From Corinectria fuckeliana (Eukaryota; Ascomycota; Sordariomycetes; Hypocreales; Nectriaceae): DNA of 64,000 bases. The stretch covers positions 28,559 to 92,558 of the forward strand of contig WPDH01000273.1 in the NCBI GenBank assembly GCA_019137255.1, given 5' to 3'. Position numbers and translations under genes: made by a program. This document shows, piece after piece, positions 44,061-55,398 of this stretch (position 1 is the stretch's first letter; each line of letters opens with the position of its first letter). Below the pieces are notes generated by a model. It worked only from the letters and a program-made list of their open reading frames with translations. It had not been told where the DNA came from and searched no databases.

Positions 44061-44439
44061 GATGACATGGACGAGCGAATGGATTGGAGAAGCCGAGTTC
44101 AGCGGCAATTGCAGATGGAAGGGTTCCCTGACGTTGTAGATCGATGGTTGTCCTGGTGGAGTCGGCCTGAAAGACAGCAGCTTAGGTGACCAAGCGGGTG
44201 CAGAAAAGACTGCACACCAAAACGACAAACAGTCTACCACGCGACCGTGAATACTACAAATTTGACACAAGTCGGACTATAGCATAGGTAATATTAAAAA
44301 GAATCGCATGTAGCTAGCGCGCGTGCCCCTAGGACATTTCATCTAGGTTGGCGGTATAAAATCACATCCATCCAGCCATCCATCCATCTGTTTCCCCAAC
44401 AGCATAGCGAATTAAAATCGCTGCCATGTCTCACATATC

Positions 44440-45220
44440 GCATGTCGAGATTCATCGATGGCCCCCTTAGGGAGTCAAGCGAGTTATCGCGCATGGTGGC
44501 GGTTGCTGGATTGGCGAAGTCGACGAAACGACGGTCCTCAAGTATTCGCACACTCGTGAGGAGATGAAATGGGTTCGGATCGAAGCCAAGATTCTCAATG
44601 TCCTCGGACGCTATCTTCGTATCGTCCAGTTGAAAGGCCTAACGAAAGCCTCACAAGGTAATCTGCACGACTACCTGATCGCTCACCCAGAGAGGCGTCT
44701 CTCGAGCGACGTCTAGCCTGGTGTATTCAAGCCACTGAAGCCGTGGCCTATATTCACTCAAAACGAACCCTCCACTGCGATATTCGTCAAGACAATCTCC
44801 TCCTTGACGCCAATCTCGACCTCAAGCTCGCCGACTTCCAGGGCCAGCACTTCTCCGTGGACGGCGATATTGTTCTGGACGCGCTCTCTCTCGAATCTGG
44901 ACAAGCATAAAGACGAAGACGAAATCGAGTGTCGATTTCGCACCAGGGAGTTTCCCACTGATCCGCACGCATGCGCTGCCATCACTGCAAAATGCTGGAA
45001 ACAACTCTACTCGTCGGCACGGCAAGTTCTGACCGATTTAGAGGCCTTGCGAGAAGTCATCGCTCGCGGCGAGACACCGGATTCTGTCGCCAAAAACGTC
45101 GTTACTGTTGCGGATGGGGACGCTCCGCCCCCAGCGACATCGTGGCTGAGCGTCCTCTGCGACGATGGGCAGAGGTTAAAGACACCGCCGCTATATCGCC
45201 AGCTCATAGGCTTTGATTGA
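44440..45220 (+). pseudogene. Protein-kinase-like gene, frameshifted and deleted
   Basis: N-lobe: GEVDETTVLKYSHTREEMKW then RIEAKILNVLG (VLKY Lys and the following Glu). C-lobe in another frame: AWCIQATEAVAYIHSKRTLH, then CDIRQDNLLLDANLDLKLAD and FQGQHF, that is HCDIRQDN in place of HRDxKxxN and DFQG in place of DFG. A further frame gives DEDEIECRFRTREFPTDPHA and CWKQLYSSARQVLTDLEAL, the usual end of this fungal kinase-like family. The activation segment and APE region are absent. At least two frame changes occur (near 44.70 and 44.90 kb). Confidence 0.65.
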
Positions 45221-46844
45221 AACACTCCAAAACCTGCCACTCACTGGTGGGTCTCTGGCAGTGACGCACGGGAGTGATTATCGATCGGCTGTAAAATAAA
45301 TGGAAGAAAGACAAGTTGATGTGGTGGACTTTAAATGGGACTTCTTCCACGATTGGCTGGACATCGACGTTTGAACGCTCAGTTAGCTACGCACAATAGG
45401 TTTCAACATTGCTCTGCTTTAGCAGCTAGCTCGAGGATCTAGAGTTGGTGGACTAGGAACGTAATAGGTTAAAGATGCGGACCACTTGACAGAGGGGCCT
45501 GATCACCCCTCCGGATTTTCCAGAGGGAACGGATCGGAATCCTAGGTATCAATCTTATACCTTCTCAGGGGCTTGCCGCCTGGATACGAGTTCTTTATCG
45601 TATGCTAATAGTGTTAAGGAGGTAGGGGAAGAAGGGGCCTTATAGAATTGAGTTATGGTAGGGATAACGACAAAGGTGATAGATAGTATACAGGCGATAA
45701 TAAAAGCTCTTCGTAAGGCCTAAGAATGTAGTGCTTGCTTCTTGAAGTGAAGGTCTTGCTGTAACCTAGTATCCCATACCGTACATATAAGGCTATCAGA
45801 TGAATGGCGATTGATTCCGCACCGAGGATAAAATGATAATTGCAGTTTTGATAAGGGGCGGGGAAGTGATGGCCCTGGGAGTGAATGAGATACTGAATAT
45901 AGACTAACACACATCTTGTGCGAGCTGTTACCCAGACAGCTGCATTCCCTGCTCAATTGTACGTTTTGCCTTGTCGCTGTGTGACAGGAGAATAAGAATG
46001 CTGTATTCGCCCTATTAGATGAGCCACAACAGATCAGCGCCGAAGACAGGTAGTTAGGCACCAATACCTTTAAGCGGTGCACAGCAAACTAAACACCAAA
46101 CGACCTTATTTTAGCAGGCCTAGTTGGGCAAGACGATGTGTCCTTGGTGCATGGAAGAAGGCTATGCGCCGACCTGGTCTGGTGGTGTTAGTGATTAGCA
46201 GCTAAAGCCATACTGTTGGCTTATTATCGTGCAGCGATAGCAGGTGGACTTGTCGAAGCCGTGCAGGTCATCAAGATGGCCTGATAGGCTGGAGGAGGGG
46301 GAGACAGAACTGCCAACCTATAAGACAAAACACATAAGCAGCCACTAGGTAGTTTCGCGATGAACATATATCTACCTCCAAATCTGTCAACACTAAAAGC
46401 ATACTTTGTCTGAGAACAGTCACAGGCGGCTCTACGATGCACTAGATTGACGTACATCGCTGACACGCCCAGTATGCTCACGATGGCAATCACCATCACA
46501 GAGGAACGACGCCGGCTGATGTCCGAAGTCGAGGGCCGGATCGACAGCTAACTCGAATGGATCCGTGGAGATACGGAAGCTTCAGGGCGCACTGGAGTTG
46601 ATCTAGAGTGTCTCAAGTTCTGCACTGGACCAGATGTCCCGCAGCGCTTCCAGCTCGACGAACAAGCGAGGCCAAGGCAATACGTCGTATATGGACGAGA
46701 CGATCGAAAGGTATCGGGAAAGCATCTCGAAACTTGAACAAGGCATCCGGGACAGGGAAAGCAGTCGACGTCTTGCGCTCTGAGAAGCGGGCTCTGGAAA
46801 GCTGAGAGAAGGGTGGTTGATGCAATGGGCATCTCTTTGTCATC
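45221..46844. other. Stretch without a supported gene
   Basis: No gene could be supported. A plus-strand segment at about 46.49-46.80 kb reads as coiled-coil-like pieces in two frames (EERRRLMSEVEGRIDS, then DETIERYRESISKLEQGIRD) and may be a small relic of a longer gene. The rest is unremarkable. Confidence 0.4.
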
Positions 46845-48297
46845 TCACGAGGGATATGGACGCTCTTGGACAGTCCCCAGCAGCTGCTGTAGCTTTTGGT
46901 CCAACTCACGAGCTACCTCGGCTTCCTTGTCAGGCACGAACAATCCACTGTCCTTGAGGTAGTGCGTGTAGCGCTCCGAGGTCTCCCAACGTCGCTGAGC
47001 CTCCAAAGCGAGCCCCTCGTCGGCTTCGAAAAAATCCCGAACCACTTCACGCCTTGGGGCTCTGAAGCGTTTCGGATAGATGGCTTGATAGTAAATAGCC
47101 ACCAGCTGGGAATGATGCTGCAACAGCTCGGCGATGGGTAGATGTACGCGATCCGGCACTTCCAAGTCCCATTCCTCTGTGAGCGTGCGATGAGCGTCTG
47201 ATGTTTCGCTGCGGGCCGAAAGAACCCTATGGAAGCTGACGTACTCTGCGCGATACTCGTCCCCTGCCACATGTTTTGGCTCGCGCCCTGCGATCCAAGA
47301 CGGTGGCGTAAATAGCTGGCGGGGGATCGAGCCGGTCCACTCCCAGTCGATGACGGCTAGAATATTTAGATTGTCGTCCACAATGATGTTGGGCCATCTC
47401 AGATCCACGTGCAATAGTATAAACGGACCGTCGTCCCGGGAGGAGTTGATGTGGACGAAACCGTGTAGCTCTTTCTCTAGGTGCTCGAGCGCAAACATCT
47501 TGTACGTTTGCTAATGACTGCTCGCTCATTGGCAGCCGGTATGCATCTTTCATGACGTTAAATTGATGGAGGATAGAGTCGGTCGCAGACGTGAACGCTG
47601 CCGAAGGAGCAACAGCATCAGGCCGTTGGATCTGCATCTCGTTGACAGGTATAGAGAGCAAGGGGCCCACAACGGGGTCGAGTCCACCGCTTGGATCTGG
47701 CATTAGGGACCCCGCGGATGGGAGCTCGAGCTGGCGCATTTGGGCGAATATATCGACGAGCTGCGAATAGCAATGGTCGCGTCGTTCTCGGCCATCCTTC
47801 GCTAGGGAATGCACGTCCAGCGACTGACCGGGCACGTATTCGAGGATGAGGTATGCCAGCAGCGTAGACCGGTCCCTAGTCAGGGCTTCGCCTCGGCCAA
47901 ACGCGCAGATACGGGGTATAGGGATCGTAGTCTTGCCCTGGATATACCTAGGTAATACAGCAAGTTAGCTATCGTCAAGATGACGCACACGTCGCAGGTC
48001 CCTTACCGCATCGTGGTAAACCTCGCTCTGGAGCTTGGCCCAAGCATTATGAACTGCAGGCTCGATGGGGAAGCAGGCGTTGAAGCTGCCGTTGCTGGAG
48101 TGGAAAATTGGACAGGGCTTCCGGCGGTTGTGTCGAGATGCAAGATGACAGATGGCACCAGGATCAAGGGAATCGATGAAGTCGTCTTTTATTGCGCGGT
48201 GTTGCTCGTACGTGACGGATACTGGCGTAGTGGGGGAGTCGACCTCCAAATCGGACTTTGCAGGGCAGCGCCGACAAACCGCAAGGCGGCGTTTCAT
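46845..48297 (-). pseudogene. APH-family phosphotransferase gene with two frameshifts
   Basis: Minus strand from ATG 48297. Exon 1 ends ...NAWAKLQSE, then a GTAAGG-to-CTAG intron near 48012-47950. After it come YIQGKTTIPIPRICAFGRG, LILEYVPGQSLDVHSL and YSQLVDIFAQMRQLELPSAG. The catalytic segment FILLHVDLRWPNIIVDDNLN then LAVIDWEWTG contains the HxDxxxxN loop and the metal-binding DWE of the fold. The rest is helical to PYPS-stop at 46845. The frame must shift just before the intron (an extra T in GAGGTTTACC would explain it) and again near 47505, where MSEQSLANVQD meets MFALEHLEKELHGF. Active-site residues are intact, so decay is recent or the frameshifts are sequencing errors. Confidence 0.65.
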
Positions 48298-48985
48298 GCA
48301 GTGGCTAGCTTGCTGAAGATGGCCGTGATGCCTAGGAAACGAGGGAAATGGTTGATGATATTCGGCATTCTGAAGACGACGCGAGCTGGTCGGTACATAG
48401 TTGTCGTGTTTCTGATTATATAAGCCGCGACGAAATGGAAGACCAGGCTACCAGTACCAGACCAGACCAGACCAGGCGTGCCGGGCGGTGCTGTCTGTCC
48501 CCCTCTGCTGTCTGCGCTGTGCCGTGCCCGTTGCAGGATGCTGTGTGCCATTTCAGTTCTACCAGATCCATGTGCTCCCGGTAGGTGGTCAAGCCAACAA
48601 ATATGGCCATCTATCCCGTCGGCATCTTGCTCAGGGTATTGGCATCCTGCTCAGGAGGGCATGCTTCATGCGCTCATGCAGCCTCCGCAAGAGGATCAAA
48701 TCGATGCAGCAATTGGCAAGTCCCGGGTCTCCCGCAATGCTTCGGAAATGACCCCAAAGTTGTCACGTTACCTCGGAAGCAATGTTGCCTTGTTTGCCTT
48801 GATTCTGATCTAGGAACTAGTTTGGCTTGGCCGGCCTCTGCTTATTCTTAGCCTTCACTTGTACTCTGCTCTCTAGAGTACTAGACGCTCCTACTGCTTC
48901 CCAGTTTACCATGTTATGGGTTGTCGCTCCCCTGCCATCTACCCGCCAACAGGATACTCTGCGAGCGAACGACTGAACAGGGAGG
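48298..48985. other. Stretch without a supported gene
   Basis: Upstream region of the phosphotransferase pseudogene. A CCAGACCAGACCAGACC run (about 48453-48475) and CTGTGCCGTGCCCG-type sequence near 48.52 kb, shared with the dispersed repeat upstream parts, are the only structures seen. Confidence 0.4.
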
Positions 48986-50032
48986 ATGCACGTTGTTGGC
49001 AGCTCGGAACTAGCTAATGTCGACCAGCTGCTTAAGACGCCACCGGACAACGAGAAGCGGGTGCATTGTCTTGTCCTGGCGGATCAAGTCGAGCCGGACG
49101 ATTGGCCTGGCGTGCACATGGTTGGAAAGACTCTCGATGGCATATTGTATGAGGTTGCGGGCTGCTCGACAGTAACTTTCCATTCGAGCTCGAGTCCGAG
49201 AGGGGCCTCCAGTATGACGTTTCACGGCCGCGAGAAGGAGAAACACGACTGCACGGCAAACGGGAAGCAGTGCAAAAGGCGCAGTCTCGCTTCACTCGGA
49301 ATGCTGTCAGGGGAGGTCTCTCTAGTTTCGCCAATACTCGACCGTCTCTTCGACTTTGAATTCACGGAGCCGGCATCATTCGGCAGCTTTGACGCACCGA
49401 AAATGGGCAAGGTTCATTTGCAGTGCAAGTAGTTCCAGTGCGACGAGCTGGATGCGGTGAAACTGCAACAGCAGATTTGCTCCTACGTGCCTATTGCGTT
49501 TCCGGGCGACGTGTACGAGACTCTACCAGCCGACTTGGTCAACGCTCTTGGGTACGGAACGGTGAATGGCGTCCGATTGTTGATGTAGGAATGCCCTCCG
49601 AAGATGTCTCTAGATTCCAGACTGACGTGCAACAGAGCCAACACATACCGGCAGGTGCCCTCGCTACGGAAACCCGAAAACGACTTGCATGACTTCGGCC
49701 GGCTCTTGGACGACCACGAGCTCGGGAATCAGCAAGCAGTGTGGGAGCGAATGGCCTTTTCGGTCAGGCGTGTCGTTGGCGAAACCTGCCATCCAGCTGC
49801 TCGTTACTTTCTCGATATTATCATTGGAGCGGAACCGCCACTTCATTGGCTCGATGGGTTGTCGGACCAATACTGGGGGCACAAGCTGGGCCGTGGCCTG
49901 ACCCATGGGTGTGCTTGGGAGGAGACGCGACGCAGGTTTGTTAAAGCAACAGAGCACTGTGACAGCGGGTGGCTGGGACCTGAGGAAGAATGGCGGGTTT
50001 CTGATGTGACGATGGGAATTGGCAGGCCGTGA
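48986..50032 (+). pseudogene. Single-exon gene interrupted by two in-frame TAG codons
   Basis: One frame runs from ATG 48986 to TGA at 50030-50032, broken only by TAG at 49430-49432 and TAG at about 49587-49589. The parts read continuously: MGKVHLQCK-stop-FQCDELDAVKLQQQICSYVP, then YGTVNGVRLLM-stop-ECPPKMSLDSRL. Both TAGs would be CAG (Gln) before a C-to-T change, the RIP direction. The product (about 348 residues) has no recognised domain; the last third is typical of a folded protein (MAFSVRRVVGETCHPAARYF, YWGHKLGRGLTHGCAWEETR). The start at 48986 is the first ATG in frame. Confidence 0.6.
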
Positions 50033-50159
50033 GCCGAGAGGCACAGCCTTGCTTATATTCAAGGCTCTGGCAAAGGTGTTTACTCTCATTCGTGCATGGT
50101 GATGCGTGGCACTACAAGGCCGTGGTAGGCCGTCTTCTCTTATGGGTTCCAATTTCCTG

Positions 50160-50470
50160 CAGTTAATCCTTCTTCAACTTTAATCCATCCCAATGGGAGA
50201 CGCAACTTCTACCAGCACTGCTCCGAGAATCCGAGAATCCTTGGTGGAGACGCATATCCAGTTGCCAAGCTAAGCCTCGAGGCCGCTGTCACTAGGAGCA
50301 GGCAGAGGAACCCAGTGGTAGAAATTAACGTCTACCGGGAAGAGGTCCAGTCGTCTATTTCTGCATCTTTCAACATTAAAGCGGTTTCGTGCAGAGATGG
50401 AGTGCTCTTGGTTATAAAGAAACATTCCCCACAGAGAGAATCAAGCATTTTACGCACCCTTGAGTTATTA
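50160..50470 (+). pseudogene. Possible coding relic, family unknown
   Basis: The plus strand reads GGDAYPVAKLSLEAAVTRSR, then VVEINVYREEVQSSISASFN and VLLVIKKHSPQRESSILRTL in one frame (last stop at 50536). This looks like part of a structural or kinase N-lobe-like domain, but no start or continuation is found. Confidence 0.25.
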
Positions 50471-50492
50471 AATGTCCATCCATCTCGCCATC

Positions 50493-50687
50493 ATGTGCAA
50501 GTACGTCAAGTACACGGAGAAGTACAGAACCTATAAGAAAGACCACTTTGAAGCCGTCCGCACTATCACTGAGGAATGTGATGATCCATTTAAAGGGTTC
50601 TTTTGTCCTAATGCGACCGAGGACACTTCTCGTATCTACGGCTCGGTGTACAAGACAGGCGAGTGTCCCTTGTGTCCCCCGGGGTAG
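50493..50687 (+). CDS. Small Cys-containing protein (64 residues)
   Basis: Starts MCKYVKYTEKYRTYKKDHFE and ends YKTGECPLCPPG; a stop follows directly. Cys at position 2, a mid-chain Cys pair and a C-terminal CPLC resemble a widespread group of very small fungal proteins that open with MC(K/Y)Y and close with CxxC. ATG 50493 was chosen over 50472 for this reason and because CATC precedes it. With one exon and little else to test, the call is tentative. Confidence 0.4.
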   Translation: MCKYVKYTEKYRTYKKDHFEAVRTITEECDDPFKGFFCPNATEDTSRIYGSVYKTGECPLCPPG

Positions 50688-50973
50688 ATGGTGCGGATAT
50701 CCCATCAACTATGCCTCTCTCCATATTAGCTGATACCCCGACGATGCAGAACTCGATGTCATCTATAGCTGTTAAGGATGGGACTTTGCAAAGGAACCCG
50801 TAGAATTAAGCCGAGTCAGTGGAAACAGGTTTATATAACATACTCTGGATACATGGCCACAACAAGTTTCGTCATCTATAGTGGTTAAACTAAAGGATTA
50901 GGAGCTCGATTACATATTAAAAGAACTTAGCTTCTACTTTATTATAGACTTCTATTCAGTTGACTCTTAGCTA

Positions 50974-51879
50974 TTATGTTACTAAGAACCCTTTCAAAGA
51001 CGTAACTACCTCATCTGCAGTCTCGTATACTTCATTCCAACAATTCCGGATTATAAGACCAACAGCCATTCTATCACCCAGAGAGGGAAACTCATCCTGG
51101 GCGTATCGTGCCTCTACCTCTTCATCTTGCAAGCCTGGCAAAGGCCTAGCCCAGGCCATGATCTCATGGATAGCTGATCCCAAGGCGAAGAGCTCCCTCT
51201 TCATAACCGGTCGGTCACCGAATTCGCGACCTCGACAAGGGAGCTCATACCGAATCTCCTCACAGACCGTTTCTGCAAACTCGAATCCTCCAATGACTGA
51301 CCCGCTAAAGTCGCCAATTTTAACACGATAGCCCTCGAAGACAAAGAGGTTCCTGCAGCTCAGGTCTGCATGTTGTACCTTCCGCGAGTGGACGTGGCTA
51401 AGACCGACAGCAACATCTATGGCAATTTGGAGCCGGTTGCATTCTGAGAGGGGTTCGTTCACATGGTCCTGCATGTATTCGCGGACATTGCCCAGAGGAG
51501 CCAGCTCTAGTCGAAACGAGTGTACCTGGGGGTACACCTCCTCGAGTCCGAAACACTGCAGAATCCATGAGTGGTTCCCAAGACGCTTACAGATGAACTC
51601 CTCCTTCTGCAACGCTCCTTCGCATGAACGGGGGTAGTATGAGCGTCTCCTTCTATCTACCCATATTTCATAGCCCTTAAGAACCGTCAGGCCGTCATCG
51701 ACTGACACAAAGCATGAAGCGCCCATGCCAATTATTGAACACCTCGTATTGGGGGTGGGATGGCCGACCCGACACTTCAATCTTTGACATGGTCCGAATC
51801 GGGCTGAAGGACAACCACTCGGCTCGGAAATCGTCTGCCTTCGCTTGATCATGATCAAGTGAATGCCGGGGAGGCACAC
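50974..51879 (-). CDS. Protein-kinase-like protein (301 residues)
   Basis: Uninterrupted frame. Kinase fold landmarks in order: a loop-like IIGMGASCFVSVDDGLTVLK (G-loop and Lys), ICKRLGNHSWILQCFG, LELAPLGNVREYMQDHVNEP, the catalytic loop HSRKVQHADLSCRNLFVFEG (HAD instead of HRD, Asp and Asn kept) and KIGDFSGSVIGG (DFS in place of DFG). After these, RELFALGSAIHEIMAWARPL and RNCWNEVYETADEVVTSL match the C-lobe of a fungal expanded kinase-like family. The Asp of the loop and Lys and Asp of the metal site remain, so activity is possible but weakened features suggest a pseudokinase. The true start may be internal (for example the Met of GMGASC); the first 45 residues are not kinase-like. It is the only intact member of the kinase-fold cluster here. 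Confidence 0.7.
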   Translation of the reverse strand: MCLPGIHLIMIKRRQTISEPSGCPSARFGPCQRLKCRVGHPTPNTRCSIIGMGASCFVSVDDGLTVLKGYEIWVDRRRRSYYPRSCEGALQKEEFICKRLGNHSWILQCFGLEEVYPQVHSFRLELAPLGNVREYMQDHVNEPLSECNRLQIAIDVAVGLSHVHSRKVQHADLSCRNLFVFEGYRVKIGDFSGSVIGGFEFAETVCEEIRYELPCRGREFGDRPVMKRELFALGSAIHEIMAWARPLPGLQDEEVEARYAQDEFPSLGDRMAVGLIIRNCWNEVYETADEVVTSLKGFLVT

Positions 51880-53040
51880 CGTAGATGTGGCGTATCCGTG
51901 AGCGCAGTGGCAAGGAGAAACGGCGAAGGAGCGGAAGGAGGATCAGAGGACGCGGACCGTCACGGGAACAGTGGTAGTTCGTATGATCTGTGTCGTGGGA
52001 ATGCTTAATAGCCGGCGGTCGAATGGTTCAGCGTTGGATAATCTGAAAGGAAGATGGTCAGTTTTGGACGTTAAAGTACATGGAATCGATGACAAGAAAC
52101 TGCCCGGCTTTGGGGGACGCGTCTGGCGAAGCAGAGCTATAGGAAGGCTCAGCGCTGGTGAGGAGACGAGGCGGGCGCCGGGAGACGTGGAGGAGGGGAG
52201 CGGTCTGATCTTCAAAGAACAGAAACGTCATCATGCTATTGGTGATTTTAGGCTTAGTCCAGATTAGTCAGCGAATCCTGCTGTGGCCTCGTCATACTAT
52301 GCGCTACCAGACTGTTAGATATATCGGCTTTGGAGGATAGCATTACTTCACCTCTGGGTTGACTAAAGCAATGAACAACTTAGCCGCAAGGGCAAGAGAT
52401 GGACAATTTTTAGCGAGCGTTTGTTTTGGCCTTGACTATTGGCGTCGCTGGGAAAATGGCCTCCAAAAGCGGCACCATGAGCATCCACGAATGCATCCTC
52501 AACCCCCTGGAAAAAGAGGTCAATTGCCCTGCAACCTCGTATCAGCTATTTTGCTTCACGATAACGTTGAAACAAAGAGCCGTGTTATGAGGCCTGAGCT
52601 GACACCTGGTGTGCAGTGTCTGCGTACCTTTGTTTGTTTTGTCCGAGGTGCGGAAGCTCAGACGCATCGGTTGGAGACGACTTTCCGCTGTCCCCCCGCC
52701 AAGGTTTTGTCTGCATCCAAGTTTTGGGCCACCACCAATGCCCTCTCAGAATGGCGTCAAGCTGTAACTCACTGTTTCCAAGCCTCCATTCGATGTTGGT
52801 GGCATCGTCAGGGCGGTAATTTCAGGTAAATCTCGCCGAGGGAACTTGGCTCGCCGCAGGCCAGAGCGCCACGGCCGTACTGACTTGAACCGTGGAACCA
52901 GGATCCGTTCAACGGCACTGCGCAGCGGACCATGAACATAGACGACCCCAGCATGGACAGGCAGTTTGTCCAGTCTTTCTACACCGCCGTCGCTGAACAG
53001 GCACCGCCTCTGCTCCCGAACGGCCGGGGACGACACCGCC
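51880..53040. other. Stretch without a supported gene
   Basis: Short overlapping frames; no family signature, RNA gene or repeat seen. Confidence 0.4.
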
Positions 53041-54399
53041 AAGGAATAGCTCTGCGACGACTGCGACGACTGCGACGACTACGACGACTACGACGGCGCG
53101 TACGACCACGAGCAGCAGCCCCGACGGCTCCAGCGCGGCCAGCAGTTCCACCAGCAGCGCAGCGAATGCTCCAGAGGGACCGTCTACGAATCCTGGCGCG
53201 AAAGGGTACACCCGCATTGGGTGAGGGCAGGTCTGCGAGAGCGCTGCCCAACGGCCGGGCAAACGACAATCCAACCGCTGCCCAGTGTATCCAGGCGTGC
53301 AAGACGCGAAGCTTCATATATGCTGGCCTCGAGCATGGTGGAGAGGTGAGCATGTCTTTCGGCTCCGTGATAGCTGTGGTCAATGGCTAACTGGAGGTAG
53401 TGTTGGTGTGGCAATGCGGTTGCTGATGGTTCTGTCCCCACGGATCTTTCAGACGGCAAGATGACCTGTAACTGTCAGTCTCCTTGTCTTGATTGATCTG
53501 AGATGCTGAAACTAATGGCTAAAGGCAACACGACGGAGTGTTGCGGTGCTGGAAATAGGCTCAACGTGTACATGCGAGACGATGCCATTGCCTCTTCCTC
53601 GTCCACCTCGTCCACCTCCAGTACCTCTTACGCGACTGCATCCTCCACATCGCCCAGCTCTCCTTTGACGGCTTCCACCAAGACTCCTTCCACTACAGCG
53701 ACTTCTTCCACTTCCACGACGTCCTCCACGAGCAAGATTGCTTCCACTAGCACGACTTCATCCACCACAAAAACCTCCTCCACTACTACAACTACCACAG
53801 CTACCACCACAACTACCACAGCTACCACCACAACTACCACAGCTACCACCACAACTACCACAGCTACCACCACAACGACAAGCGCCAAGGCCACTGCTTC
53901 CGGTCCTCAGACCAATGACAAACCCGGAGGTTGGGACTTTCAAGGCTGCTGGACCGAGGCAACTAGCGTGCGTGCTCTGAACCCCAAGAACTACGCAAAG
54001 GACGATATGACTCTCGACAACTGCGCCGCCTTCTGCGACGGCTACGACTACTTCGGTGCCGGATACGGCCGAGAGTGCTACTGCGGCAGCAAACCGAACA
54101 CTGGCAGCGTCAAGGCTGATAACCAGAAGGATTGCTCGTTCGCCTGCCCTGGCGACAACACACAGTACGGTGGTTCTGGCAATAGGTTTCCGTTGTACGA
54201 GAAATTATCAGAGGCTCAGGCGGATACTTCTACGACCTCTTCGTCTTCGACTGCTCTTAGCACGACTGCGACCACGACCACGACCACGACCACGAAAACA
54301 TGGATGACTTCCAGGTCTAGCAGCACGACTTCCAAGGATGGTACTTCCAAGGACAGCACTACCACATCCTCCAAGACAACTAGCACTACTGCCACCACC

Positions 54400-54700
54400 T
54401 GGAAAGCGCCTTTGCCCTGGCCCAGCTCTCGATGAATTTCCTCTGGGGATATGCCCCCGACGGCATCGGTAGGAAGCCCGTGCTGCTCATGGGCACCTTT
54501 TCCTTGATGTGCTGCTTCTGCGTCTTCGGCCGGTGCAAGTCATACTGGCAGATTGTCGTTGTCTATGTTGCTATGGGCCTGCTCAACGGAAACGCCGCCT
54601 ACGTCTCGACCGTCCTGGGCGACGTCACCTATCACCGACCGCTCCAACCAGAGCCGCGCCTTCACCTATCTGCCCGTCATCTACTCTCTCGGCGGACTCG
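54400..54700 (+). pseudogene. MFS transporter fragment within the WSC gene
   Basis: Reads ESAFALAQLSMNFLWGYAPD, GIGRKPVLLMGTFSLMCCF, YWQIVVVYVAMGLLNGNAAY and VSTVLGDVT, then after a frame change TDRSNQSRAFTYLPVIYSLG. This is transmembrane helices 2-4 and the loop-2 motif A region (D-x-x-G-R-K) of a major facilitator transporter. It follows the Thr-rich linker after WSC 2 without a break in frame on one side and gives way to WSC linker sequence at about 54700. About 100 codons of a normally 450-600 residue protein are present. Confidence 0.75.
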
Positions 54701-54956
54701 ACTACAACCAGCGACCGAGTCGGCCACTCCTTCGATATTCCCCGGCACCTAGAACTTCACAAACTACTCGTGCGTTTCCAAGCCTTCCAACGGTCGCCTG
54801 CTCGGCAAGCAAGCCCTGAACGACAACAAGATGGCAATCGATTTGTGCCTGGAGACGTGCTGCGACTACAAATACGCCGGTATCGAGTACGGCCAAGAGT
54901 GCTGGTGTGGCGACACGCTGAACCTGAATGGCAGCATGGGAGCTACACCTGGTAAG

Positions 54957-55398
54957 CCGCGGCTTCGCTCGAGGTCGAGTCGAGGATCAGATCTGGCGAC
55001 AGCCAGGGAGGCATTTCCGTTGCTAGAGCCCTCCCGGCTTCTCGGTTGTCGATGGTGATTGTGCGATAGCCCATCGCTTTCGAGGATTGCACGCCGAGGT
55101 GCTTAAGGCCCCCTATCCCTACGGTAAAGACTCTGGCAGTAACACCGTGGTAGCCGGGTCGACAACCACATACTCGGCAAAACACCTATCGTCCTTGAGC
55201 CCAGCCATCTCGCGCTTCTCGCAGATCCTCAGGTCTAGCTTGCTATGGCGGTCTAGTGCCAGCGCACACCCGGTGCACTGGGAGCATGCATTCTTGAAGT
55301 TCAACGCGCCAACACGATCGCCGACCTTCCAGAAACCCTCGCACTTGGGGCCGGCCTGTATAATCACCCCGACAGGCTCGTGGGAGGATCATGGGCAG
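54957..55398 (-). pseudogene. Zinc-dependent alcohol dehydrogenase fragment inserted antisense
   Basis: On the minus strand: LPMIL, EPVGVIIQAGPKCEGFWKVG, DRVGALNFKNACSQCTGC, REMAGLKDDRCFAEYVVVDP and LLPESL (the GroES-like half with remnants of the structural zinc Cys set), then directly GIGGLKHLGVQSSKAMGYRT and ITIDNREAG, ILDSTSSEAAA (the Rossmann NAD(P) half, with GIGGLK for GxGGLG). Roughly 40 or more residues between the halves are deleted. The piece sits exactly between GATPGK and HVSDSDCSFSCPGD of WSC 3, so it was inserted into coding sequence. Confidence 0.75.

Noticed and set aside
53628..53894. Antisense poly-Val frame over the WSC linker
   Set aside because: It is the complement of the Thr-rich linker codons (ACN read as NGT); no independent support.
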